DNA from: Bacteroidota bacterium
Lineage (GTDB): Bacteria > Bacteroidota > Bacteroidia > Cytophagales > Cyclobacteriaceae
Assembly: GCA_003242315.1 (NCBI GenBank)
Contig: QGUY01000185.1
Coordinates: 1-8,019 of the forward strand
Reading direction: 5' to 3'
Length of the DNA: 8,019 nucleotides
Shown here piece after piece: positions 1 to 6,367 of this stretch (its first letter is position 1; each line of letters begins with the position of its first letter). A program made the translations under genes and the position numbers. The notes under the pieces were generated by a model. It was not told where the DNA came from. It saw only the letters and a program-made list of their open reading frames with translations, and ran no database searches.

Positions 1-44
1 CAACGCAGTATTCCCTACATTCTGTTCAAGCTCCAAGAGATTTT

Positions 45-119
45 AAAGGGGTGAGGTGATATCTATGTGAGAACATGCTTCAAGAGCTGTTTAGGCACTT
101 ATACCACTCTCACCCCTTT
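45..119. repeat. Long imperfect inverted repeat / structured element
   Basis: The arms AAAGGGGTGAG (45-55) and CTCACCCCTTT (109-119) are perfect reverse complements. The pairing continues inward: GTGATAT (56-62) matches ATACCAC (101-107) with one mismatch, leaving T108 bulged. An inner hairpin pairs AACA-GCTT (72-80, T76 bulged) with GAGCTGTT (84-91) around a CAA loop. The whole folds as a roughly 75-nt rod with an internal bubble. On the plus strand the outer arm is followed by TTTTCACTTTCT, so it could end a transcript entering from the left. It could equally be a small structured RNA or a dispersed intergenic repeat. The pairing is seen directly; any function is inference. Confidence 0.6.
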
Positions 120-186
120 TCACTTTCTGGTTAAATTTAGGGGAACTGTTCACCTCCAGAAAAGAGGGACGTTCGACTACGACGCT

Positions 187-225
187 AACATAGGAGGGCA
201 CATAGCGCACAAAGGCCACATAGGT
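187..225. repeat. Degenerate 9-bp tandem repeat (CACATAGNN)
   Basis: Three 9-bp units lie end to end: CACATAGCG (199-207), CACAAAGGC (208-216) and CACATAGGT (217-225). A fourth related unit, AACATAGGA (187-195), is separated from them by GGG. The run lies in the non-coding stretch downstream of the SixA-like gene. It resembles the short low-complexity intergenic repeats of the CACAAAGG/CACATAGG kind that recur in many bacterial genomes, but that comparison is from memory. I see no gene in it. Confidence 0.55.
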
Positions 226-232
226 TGTAAGG

Positions 233-247
233 AACTTCCCGGAAGTT
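233..247. other. Perfect palindrome over the SixA-like stop codon
   Basis: AACTTCC-C-GGAAGTT is a perfect 7-bp inverted repeat with a one-base centre. It overlaps the stop codon (complement of 246-248) of the minus-strand phosphatase gene. In RNA it would form a 6-bp stem with a 3-nt loop. No T tract follows on the minus strand, so it is a weak terminator candidate at best; it could also be an mRNA 3'-end stabiliser or a protein-binding site. Confidence 0.4.
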
Positions 248-755
248 ACTCTTGTTCGCCTTCGATAGCGGCGGGGGAGATGGTAAATATTACATCGGCG
301 CAGGCTTTGTCGGCTTTTTGCCAGGAATCCACGCGCAGCTTCATGGCCACCAGCCCCGCTGTTGGAAGTGTGCCGATTTCCGCGCCGGTAAGATATTCGG
401 CGACATAGGAAATCACGGGATTATGGCCGATGCACATCACGCTGGTGTACGCGTCGTCGAGTTGCGTGATAAATTCGAGAAAAGTGCGAACGGAAGCCTG
501 CGCAAGTTCCTCGTCGGGAATAATTCGTTCGACATCAAACTTGATTACGTCGCTGAGCAATTTCGCGGTGGCGTGCGCACGCACGGCGCTGCTCGTGTAG
601 ATGACATCGGGGTTTATCTTTTCGCGATGAAGGTAAGCCCCCATTCTGAATGTTTCTTTCTCGCCGACGGGTGTAAGTTCGCGATCCAGATCCGACTGAC
701 CCGCTTGTTTTTCAACGCTTTGTGCATGACGCATCAGGTAGAGAGTCTTGGCCAT
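246..755 (-). CDS. sixA: SixA-like phosphohistidine phosphatase (histidine phosphatase superfamily)
   Basis: This is a 169-residue cytosolic protein of the histidine phosphatase (phosphoglycerate mutase-like) superfamily. In characterised members such as E. coli SixA, a phospho-histidine intermediate removes phosphate from histidine phosphotransfer domains or the nitrogen PTS. Visible motifs are the N-terminal LMRHA signature with catalytic His10 and Arg9, Arg59 in SSAVRAHATA, acidic residues around Glu83 (DEEL), and the second catalytic His111 in CIGHNPVISYVAEYL. The length fits the compact SixA branch, which lacks the large insertions of sugar-phosphate mutases. The start at 755 is chosen because the longer frame (from 815) adds 20 residues outside the family, and those would overlap the probable promoter. 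There is no strong Shine-Dalgarno. The gene is divergent from topA. The family is clear; the substrate is not known. Confidence 0.9.
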   Translation of the reverse strand: MAKTLYLMRHAQSVEKQAGQSDLDRELTPVGEKETFRMGAYLHREKINPDVIYTSSAVRAHATAKLLSDVIKFDVERIIPDEELAQASVRTFLEFITQLDDAYTSVMCIGHNPVISYVAEYLTGAEIGTLPTAGLVAMKLRVDSWQKADKACADVIFTISPAAIEGEQE

Positions 756-787
756 AGGCACGCGGTTTTCAGTTGTCGACGGGATCG

Positions 788-816
788 CAATTATAACGGT
801 AATATTTTTATCCAAA
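788..816 (-). promoter_or_regulatory. Candidate Bacteroidota-type promoter for the SixA-like gene
   Basis: On the minus strand, TTTG (complement of 813-816) is followed after 17 bases by TATAATTG (complement of 788-795). This matches five of the six fixed bases of the Bacteroidota TAnnTTTG -7 box, with a TTTG -33 box. It would give a leader of about 25 nt before the start at 755, which supports that start over the upstream one. The match is by eye. Confidence 0.4.
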
Positions 817-846
817 TTTGATTATTTAAAAAATTCAGGATATTTG
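817..846 (+). promoter_or_regulatory. Candidate Bacteroidota-type promoter for topA and sirtuin
   Basis: TTTG (817-820) is followed after 18 bases by GATATTTG (839-846), which fits five of six fixed positions of TAnnTTTG. Transcription would begin near 850, leaving a very short leader that still includes the purine-rich GAAGGA (855-860), 8 bases before the topA ATG. Its -33 box is one half of the palindrome CAAATTTG (813-820), whose other half serves the opposite promoter. Proposed by eye, not demonstrated. Confidence 0.4.
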
Positions 847-868
847 GGCGTTTTGAAGGACGAATGAC

Positions 869-3235
869 ATGGCAAAAAACCTCGTTATCGTAGAGTCGCC
901 GGCGAAAGCGAAGACCATAGAGAGCTATCTGGGCAAGGATTTTAAAGTCGCGTCCAGCATGGGACACGTGCGTGATCTGCCGAAAGGAGGTGATGCAATC
1001 GACATCAAAAATGGATACGAACCTACATATGAAATAAGTCCTGATAAAAAAGAAATTATTGAGCAACTTAAGAAACTTGCCGACGATGCGGAGATGGTTT
1101 ATCTCGCTTCCGACGATGATCGTGAAGGAGAAGCAATATCCTGGCATTTGAAGGAGGTGCTCGATCTCAATGATGCCAAAACCCGCAGAATCGTCTTCAC
1201 GGAAATTACCAAGAAGGCAATTCTTAACGCACTTGAAAATCCGCGCGGCATCGACATCGACCTGGTTAATGCACAACAAGCGCGGCGCGTGTTGGATCGA
1301 CTCGTTGGCTACGAGCTTTCACCCATACTTTGGAAAAAAATCAAGACCGGACTCTCTGCCGGTCGGGTGCAATCAGTAGCCGTCCGTCTCGTTGTTGAGC
1401 GGGAAAGAGAAATAAGTGAGTTCAAACCGAGTTCGGCATATCGTGTCACCGCGCTGTTCGACCTCGGCGATGGAAAGCAACTGTCAGCCGAGTTGGGGGA
1501 GCGGTTCGAGAAGGAAGAAGACGCCCTGGCCTTCCTCGAATCATGTAAGGGCGCAAAGTTCAGCATCACTGACCTCCAGACGAAGCCGGCGAAGCGATCT
1601 CCGGCTCCGCCGTTTACTACATCAACGTTGCAACAGGAAGCATCGCGTAAGCTTGGCTTCTCGGTCATGCAAACCATGATGGTGGCTCAGAAGTTGTATG
1701 AAGCGGGAAAGATCAGCTACATGCGTACCGACTCCGTTAACCTATCGGATGAGGCACGTCAGGATGCGATTCGTCAAATTGAAAAATCGTACGGAAAAAA
1801 CTTTGTTCAGCCTCGACAATACAAGACCAAGTCGTCTTCTGCACAAGAGGCACACGAAGCTATTCGCCCTACCGACTTCTCAGTAACCAATCCGGGCATG
1901 GACCGCAATGCGCAGCGTCTCTATGAACTGATCTGGCGACGGGCCATTGCATCTCAAATGGCTGATGCCGAACTCGAAAAGACGACGGCAACCATCGGCA
2001 TTTCCACCAGCGACCGTACCCTCACGGCTACCGGTGAAGTGATCCGCTTCGAGGGATTTTTGAAGGTATATATGGAGTCGGCCGATGACGACGACGAAGA
2101 GGAAAACGGTAAGGTATTGCCTCCCCTGGAGATCGGACAGAATCTGAACCTGGCCTGGCTTCGTGCCCGTCAGGTTTTCACACGACATCCTCCTCGTTAT
2201 ACGGAAGCAAGTCTGGTAAAGAAACTGGAAGAGATGGGTATCGGACGTCCGTCGACGTACGCGCCCACGATCTCAACCATTCAGAAACGCGGATATATCG
2301 TTAAAGAAAGTCGCGAAGGTGTCGAACGTCCGTACAACGTGTTCACACTGGAGAACGACAATATAGAAAAGCGCCAGGAGACAGAGATCACCGGGGCGGA
2401 AAAGAATAAGCTCTTCCCCACGAATACGGCCATGATCGTGAATGACTTCCTGGTGGAGCATTTCCCGGATGTAACGGATTACTCATTTACTTCTGAGATC
2501 GAACAGGAGTTCGATGAGATCGCCAGCGGCAAGCTTGAATGGCGGAAGATGATCGACGACTTTTACAATCCGTTCCACAAGAAGGTCGCTCGGACAGAAA
2601 AGGTTGAACGTTCGTCCGTAGGCAAGAGCCGTGAGCTGGGCGTCGATCCGAAAACCGGCAAGAATGTGTACGCGAAGCTGGGTAAATTCGGTGCGTACGT
2701 GCAGATCGGTGAGAACCCTGACGACAACGGCGGCGAAAAGCCGAAGTTTGCCAGCCTGCGTCCGGGGCAGTTCATCGAGAGCATAACGCTGGAAGAGGCG
2801 CTGGATCTTTTCCGCCTCCCCAGGGAAGTTGGTGAATTCGAAGGGAAACCGCTCACGGTGAACATCGGGCGTTTCGGGCCGTACATTCTTCACGATAAGA
2901 AGTTCGTATCCATTCCCAAGACCGACGATCCTTATACGATAACAGCCGATCGTGCTATTGAACTTGTGGTGGCCAAGCGTGAAGCTGACGCCAGAAAGAC
3001 GATTAAGGAGTTTGATGAGAATCCCGATATCAAGATCCTGAACGGACGCTTTGGTCCTTACATCAAGGCAGGAAAGAAAAACATTAAAATTCCTAAGGAT
3101 AAGGTTCCTGCAGACCTTACGTTGGAGGAGTGTTTAGCCCTGGCCGAAGCGGCTCCCGAAAAGAAAACGCGGTCTACCGCGCGCAAGACCGCGACATCCA
3201 CCAAAAGCACTACGGCACGTAAGAAAAAAAACTGA
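869..3235 (+). CDS. topA: DNA topoisomerase I (type IA)
   Basis: This 788-residue type IA topoisomerase relaxes negative supercoils by cutting one strand through a tyrosine link. The TOPRIM domain opens the protein (LVIVESPAKAK with catalytic Glu9; metal-binding DDDREGE at 82-88). The active-site tyrosine is Tyr284 in KISYMRTDS (codon 1718-1720), and EEMGIGRPSTYAPTI at about 444-458 is the conserved central-domain motif. The C-terminus has no tetracysteine zinc ribbons. It carries three repeats centred on GKFGAY (605-610), GRFGPY (667-672) and GRFGPY (726-731), then a basic tail rich in Lys, Arg, Ser and Thr. This arrangement is usual outside the E. coli-like group. A purine-rich GAAGGA lies 8 bases before the ATG. 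The sirtuin gene follows after 3 bp, so the two are almost certainly co-transcribed. The gene looks complete and intact. Confidence 0.98.
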   Translation: MAKNLVIVESPAKAKTIESYLGKDFKVASSMGHVRDLPKGGDAIDIKNGYEPTYEISPDKKEIIEQLKKLADDAEMVYLASDDDREGEAISWHLKEVLDLNDAKTRRIVFTEITKKAILNALENPRGIDIDLVNAQQARRVLDRLVGYELSPILWKKIKTGLSAGRVQSVAVRLVVEREREISEFKPSSAYRVTALFDLGDGKQLSAELGERFEKEEDALAFLESCKGAKFSITDLQTKPAKRSPAPPFTTSTLQQEASRKLGFSVMQTMMVAQKLYEAGKISYMRTDSVNLSDEARQDAIRQIEKSYGKNFVQPRQYKTKSSSAQEAHEAIRPTDFSVTNPGMDRNAQRLYELIWRRAIASQMADAELEKTTATIGISTSDRTLTATGEVIRFEGFLKVYMESADDDDEEENGKVLPPLEIGQNLNLAWLRARQVFTRHPPRYTEASLVKKLEEMGIGRPSTYAPTISTIQKRGYIVKESREGVERPYNVFTLENDNIEKRQETEITGAEKNKLFPTNTAMIVNDFLVEHFPDVTDYSFTSEIEQEFDEIASGKLEWRKMIDDFYNPFHKKVARTEKVERSSVGKSRELGVDPKTGKNVYAKLGKFGAYVQIGENPDDNGGEKPKFASLRPGQFIESITLEEALDLFRLPREVGEFEGKPLTVNIGRFGPYILHDKKFVSIPKTDDPYTITADRAIELVVAKREADARKTIKEFDENPDIKILNGRFGPYIKAGKKNIKIPKDKVPADLTLEECLALAEAAPEKKTRSTARKTATSTKSTTARKKKN

Positions 3236-3238
3236 GCT

Positions 3239-3928
3239 ATGAAAAAGCTCGTCGTGTTAACCGGGGCGGGCATCAGTGCCGAAAGCGGTATCCCGACGTT
3301 CCGCGATTCAGATGGATTGTGGGAGGGATATGATGTAAACGAAGTGGCGACGCCTGAAGGCTGGAGAAAGAATCCCGCACTCGTACTGGAATTTTACAAT
3401 CAACGTAGAAAACGCGCACTTGAAGTTGAGCCAAACGAGGGGCATCGCATCCTCGCAGAGCTCGAGAAATCGTTCGACGTTACCATCGTCACTCAGAATG
3501 TCGATAACCTTCACGAAAGGGCCGGATCCTCAAACGTATTGCACTTGCACGGAAGTCTTTTTCAATCGCGCAGCACGGTCGATGAGTCTCTGGTGTACGA
3601 GATCAAAGGTTGGGAACTCAAGCTTGGCGATCTGTGTGAAAAAGGTTCTCAATTGCGGCCGAATATCGTCTGGTTCGGAGAATTGGTGCCCATGATGGAA
3701 GTTGCAGCCGCCGAGGCGGCGAAAGCGGATGTATTCGTCGTTGTTGGCACGTCGATGGTAGTGTATCCTGCTGCCGGGCTGATTCACTATGTCCCGCGGC
3801 ACGTTCCAAAATTTGTCGTGGATCCCAACCTGCCGGATGTAGGGTACATTCCTAACCTGACCATGATTGCAGAGAAGGCAAGTACGGGTCTGCGTAAAGT
3901 AAGAGAGACGTTGATGAAGCTTGCTTAA
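3239..3928 (+). CDS. cobB: NAD-dependent protein deacylase, Sir2 family (class III-like, no zinc cysteines)
   Basis: This 229-residue cytosolic sirtuin removes acyl groups from lysines while cleaving NAD. The NAD-binding motifs GAGISAESGIPTFRD (9-23), TQNVDNLHERAG (85-96) and GTS (170-172) are intact, as is catalytic His104 in LHLHG. Tyr53 and Arg56 (FYNQRR) match the class III pair (SIRT5/CobB type) that binds succinyl and malonyl groups, so desuccinylation is a reasonable expectation. The segment that normally holds four zinc-binding cysteines (106-140) contains only Cys133; the usual first position reads SRS. From memory this loss is common in Bacteroidota sirtuins, which probably fold without zinc. 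The start is 3 bp after the topA stop with no separate promoter, so expression should follow topA. It ends 3 bp from the convergent thioredoxin gene. Confidence 0.95.
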   Translation: MKKLVVLTGAGISAESGIPTFRDSDGLWEGYDVNEVATPEGWRKNPALVLEFYNQRRKRALEVEPNEGHRILAELEKSFDVTIVTQNVDNLHERAGSSNVLHLHGSLFQSRSTVDESLVYEIKGWELKLGDLCEKGSQLRPNIVWFGELVPMMEVAAAEAAKADVFVVVGTSMVVYPAAGLIHYVPRHVPKFVVDPNLPDVGYIPNLTMIAEKASTGLRKVRETLMKLA

Positions 3929-3931
3929 GTA

Positions 3932-4546
3932 CTACTCGCCCGCGTTCACTCTCTGAAGAAACTTCCTGAACTTTTCAGTGTTGTAATTGGCCATGCCGGA
4001 CTTCTTGTACGCAATCGTACCGTCCGGTGCGATTACAAATGTAGTCGGTATCATGCGTACCTGGAGTAGTTCAGGCAAGTCGCCAGCTATAAACACGGGA
4101 AATGTATAATTGTTTGTGGCGACGTAATTTTTCACCTTCTGAGTGTCTTCTGGCCGGTCGATGGAAAGCATGACGAATTGGATTGAATCGTTCCCTACCT
4201 GTTCGTAAAGTCCCTGGATGGACGGCATTTCCGCACGGCAGGGCCCGCACCAAGTAGCCCATAGGTTCAGGAATACGGTTTTTCCGCGGTAGGTATTGAA
4301 ATCCACCATCTCACCTTCGGGAGTTTTTACGGAAAAGGAGTATTCAAACATACCCTTTCCGGGTTCGTAGGAGCCGGGATCGGCGTTCATGGTGCCGGTT
4401 GCCAGTATTACCCGGCTCGCGGCGGACTGCAATCCGCTCAGCGCGTTCGTGTATTGCAAGAGCAGGAAGGCGGCACCGACCAGCAGCCAGCGGCGGGATA
4501 GGCGCCACATCTTTTTAAGAACGCCAGGTATTACGGATGTGCTCAT
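3932..4546 (-). CDS. TlpA/ResA-like membrane-anchored thioredoxin
   Basis: This 204-residue thiol-disulfide oxidoreductase is expected to face the periplasm. A basic cytoplasmic stretch (KKMWRLSRRW, 11-20) precedes one hydrophobic segment at about 20-31, which acts as an uncleaved anchor or signal. The thioredoxin domain runs from about residue 65 to the end, with the redox motif WCGPC (99-103) and the cis-proline loop MIPTTF (155-160). The FLNLWATWCGPCRAEMP context and the central insertion are typical of the TlpA/ResA/AhpC-TSA group. Such proteins reduce apo-cytochrome c or other envelope thiols; no cytochrome maturation gene is nearby, so the partner is unknown. Met13 (start at 4510) is an alternative start that would keep the anchor. 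The gene is convergent with the sirtuin and divergent from the TPR gene. Confidence 0.92.
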   Translation of the reverse strand: MSTSVIPGVLKKMWRLSRRWLLVGAAFLLLQYTNALSGLQSAASRVILATGTMNADPGSYEPGKGMFEYSFSVKTPEGEMVDFNTYRGKTVFLNLWATWCGPCRAEMPSIQGLYEQVGNDSIQFVMLSIDRPEDTQKVKNYVATNNYTFPVFIAGDLPELLQVRMIPTTFVIAPDGTIAYKKSGMANYNTEKFRKFLQRVNAGE

Positions 4547-4622
4547 TCGTTCGATTTTGAAGAATTTTGAAAGCTCAAAAATGCTTATTTCGACTTTCCA
4601 GACTCTCTAAACAGGTCCGGCA
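4547..4622. promoter_or_regulatory. Divergent control region with an inverted repeat
   Basis: These 76 bases must carry the promoters of both the thioredoxin (leftward) and the TPR gene (rightward). They hold a perfect inverted repeat, TTTTGA (4565-4570) and TCAAAA (4575-4580), around AAGC. A second ATTTTGAA lies exactly 10 bp upstream (4554-4561 and 4564-4571), so two similar sites sit on the same face of the helix. No convincing TAnnTTTG box was found; CATTTTTG on the minus strand (complement of 4576-4583) is the nearest. An operator role is inference. Confidence 0.35.
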
Positions 4623-6359
4623 ATGGCGGAACTGCGCGCACTAAAGCTACTTTTTCTCGTCTTTTTTGCCTTTTCTGCCTTTGGGCAGAAAGTCAAATAC
4701 AAAGATATCTATAGCCTGCTGAGTACCAAACAGTACGATGCGGCCGAACCTTTCCTGAAGCGTTATCTCGCCAGCGAACAGGAAAATCCCAATGCATTTC
4801 TCTACATGGGCATTATCTACCAGGAGAAGGCTGTCGCACAGCACGTCCTGCGCGAAACCGCTTCACTCGTCGCCTATGCCGACTCAGCAATACGTTGTTT
4901 TGATAAAGCAGCCTCAATGCTCACGGAACGTGAAGTGAAGCGAAACGCGGAGTATTACCAGGCATACAACCGACGCGATCTGAGAACGGGCGAGTTTGGC
5001 ATTGCGCTGTCCGACATCACATTTGATCTTCAAAAGCGTAAGGAAGCCCTTCTCACGCGCACATCTGCCGCCAGAATGCTTCGCCACCACTTCGAAGCAG
5101 CAGATAGTCTGTACGGTGTTTGTGTGACATCATTCCAGGCGTTGAAGAAACAGCATCCTGATCAACAAGACCTTTTCCTGCGCGCCACCGACAGCACGGT
5201 TACATTGCTTGATGATGTTCTATCCCGATATGATGCTGCGCTAAAGGCCATACGGCTATACCAATCCAGTATGAAGTCGCCTGGCGTACCGGCCTATCGT
5301 CACGATTTCAACCTGAGCAAGATCACAGACTATTCTTCAGAGGGAAGCGCGGTGGCCGACTTTCTCAGTGAAGAGGTGAATCTGTGGGACTACGGAACAT
5401 TTGCGGCGGATGTTCGCGGAAAAATTCTCACCGAAATTTTACCTCTTCAGAAGGAAACGGTGAAGCAGTTGAATGCCCTGATCACCAGGCACGAAGATAT
5501 CGCCGCAGACACGGCACTGTTCGATCGCTTTAAGCCATATGACAACGCTGATCCTCTTCCTGAAGCTTTGATACGCCTCTTTGCGGCAAACATTTCGTTT
5601 GACCTTGCGCGAACACAGGCCGCCAGTTTCAAGGATTCACTTGATGTTCACTTTCAACTTGAGCTAGCCCGGGCTGAGTCAGACGCGCTCCGGGCTCTTG
5701 ACAGTGCTGTAAACTTGCTTCGTCAACAGGATTTGACAGCAGCTGCGCATCGGTACGCGTATTTCCTTCCTGAGGAATTGCGAACAGCCAATGCACTTGA
5801 GGAAGTGTTGAACACCTCGTCTGCAACGGTGGACAGCGAGCGTCAGAGGGTCAGTGAAAACCTCGCGATAAGAGAGCTTCACGCGCGGCGTCTGCGGGTT
5901 GGCGATGAGTTCATACCTTTATCCCCGGCTGACACACTATGGGGTTGCCACCCGCTGATTACTCTTGATGAACAATATACGGTAGGAGTGAAGCGCCTGG
6001 ACTCGACAAATGTGGCCGGGTACTTTTATTCCATAACCCCTTCGCGGGTTCCTGACATCGCAGCAACGTTCGCGCTGGATACAGTAGCCTTCGGTCCCAA
6101 TCGCTGGTCGTCAGTAAAGGCGCTATCGACCGATGCTAACGGATTAGTGTACTACGTATTGATTTATTCCGACCAGCCCGAGAAGGAAAAATACCCGGCA
6201 AGGATAGCCAAGATATATCGTGCTGACGGGCTATCGTGGACGACCGACATCCAATTGGCATTTATTCCTGAAGCGTTGGAGTATCAACAGAATACCGGTA
6301 CGCTGGCCGTTAAGGGTCAGGAAACGTTGTTAATTGACAAGAATGGTAAACCCCAATAG
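4623..6359 (+). CDS. Secreted TPR-containing protein of unknown function
   Basis: This 578-residue protein is not recognised as a named family. Residues 1-21 form a signal peptide (hydrophobic LLFLVFFAFSAF, likely cut after AFG at 19-21), so it should be periplasmic or otherwise exported; there is no lipobox cysteine. Residues 23-100 resemble tetratricopeptide repeats, with the pattern KQYDAAEPFLKRYLA followed by NAFLYMGIIYQEKA. Residues 100-430 are mostly helical and charged. From about 440 to the end the character changes to short strands and turns rich in Tyr and Trp (for example GLVYYVLIYSD and ARIAKIYRADG), suggesting a beta-sheet or propeller-like domain. Start support is AGG (4613-4615), 7 bases upstream. 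A scaffold or envelope-assembly role is a guess. The gene ends 8 bp from the convergent small gene. Confidence 0.85.
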   Translation: MAELRALKLLFLVFFAFSAFGQKVKYKDIYSLLSTKQYDAAEPFLKRYLASEQENPNAFLYMGIIYQEKAVAQHVLRETASLVAYADSAIRCFDKAASMLTEREVKRNAEYYQAYNRRDLRTGEFGIALSDITFDLQKRKEALLTRTSAARMLRHHFEAADSLYGVCVTSFQALKKQHPDQQDLFLRATDSTVTLLDDVLSRYDAALKAIRLYQSSMKSPGVPAYRHDFNLSKITDYSSEGSAVADFLSEEVNLWDYGTFAADVRGKILTEILPLQKETVKQLNALITRHEDIAADTALFDRFKPYDNADPLPEALIRLFAANISFDLARTQAASFKDSLDVHFQLELARAESDALRALDSAVNLLRQQDLTAAAHRYAYFLPEELRTANALEEVLNTSSATVDSERQRVSENLAIRELHARRLRVGDEFIPLSPADTLWGCHPLITLDEQYTVGVKRLDSTNVAGYFYSITPSRVPDIAATFALDTVAFGPNRWSSVKALSTDANGLVYYVLIYSDQPEKEKYPARIAKIYRADGLSWTTDIQLAFIPEALEYQQNTGTLAVKGQETLLIDKNGKPQ

Positions 6360-6362
6360 GGG
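6351..6362. terminator. Small GC hairpin between convergent genes (weak terminator)
   Basis: CCCC-AATA-GGGG forms a 4-bp stem with a 4-nt loop straddling the stop codon of the TPR gene. On the minus strand it is followed by TTTACC, so it could weakly terminate the small gene that starts at 6817. The stem is short and the T run is only three, so this is tentative. Confidence 0.25.
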
Positions 6363-6367
6363 AGCTA

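Noticed and set aside
187..225. Possible CRISPR array
   Set aside because: The units are 9 bp with no spacers, far from CRISPR repeat-spacer geometry, and no cas gene is present.
101..245. Minus-strand frame reading about 50 codons (TYVAFVRYVPSYV...) through the 9-bp repeat
   Set aside because: The repeating Tyr-Val pattern is simply the 9-bp repeat translated; no start codon with a ribosome site or family resemblance was seen.
67..408. Plus-strand open frame of 113 codons at the left edge
   Set aside because: It runs through the inverted repeat and tandem repeat and into the phosphatase antisense strand; the product is not protein-like.
756..815. Longer N-terminus for the SixA-like protein (start at 815)
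   Set aside because: The extra 20 residues do not belong to the family, and the extension overlaps the probable promoter; the LYLMRHA motif fits a start at 755.
252..821. Plus-strand open frame of 189 codons covering the whole phosphatase gene
   Set aside because: It is antisense to a gene with clear catalytic motifs, shows no family resemblance, and is best explained as a codon-bias shadow.
791..1279. Minus-strand open frame of 162 codons over the topA 5' region
   Set aside because: It is antisense to the highly conserved TOPRIM domain of topA and would span the divergent promoters; no recognisable domain.
2600..3235. Zinc-ribbon C-terminus for TopA
   Set aside because: No CxxC pairs occur; the region is built of GRFGPY-type repeats and a basic tail.
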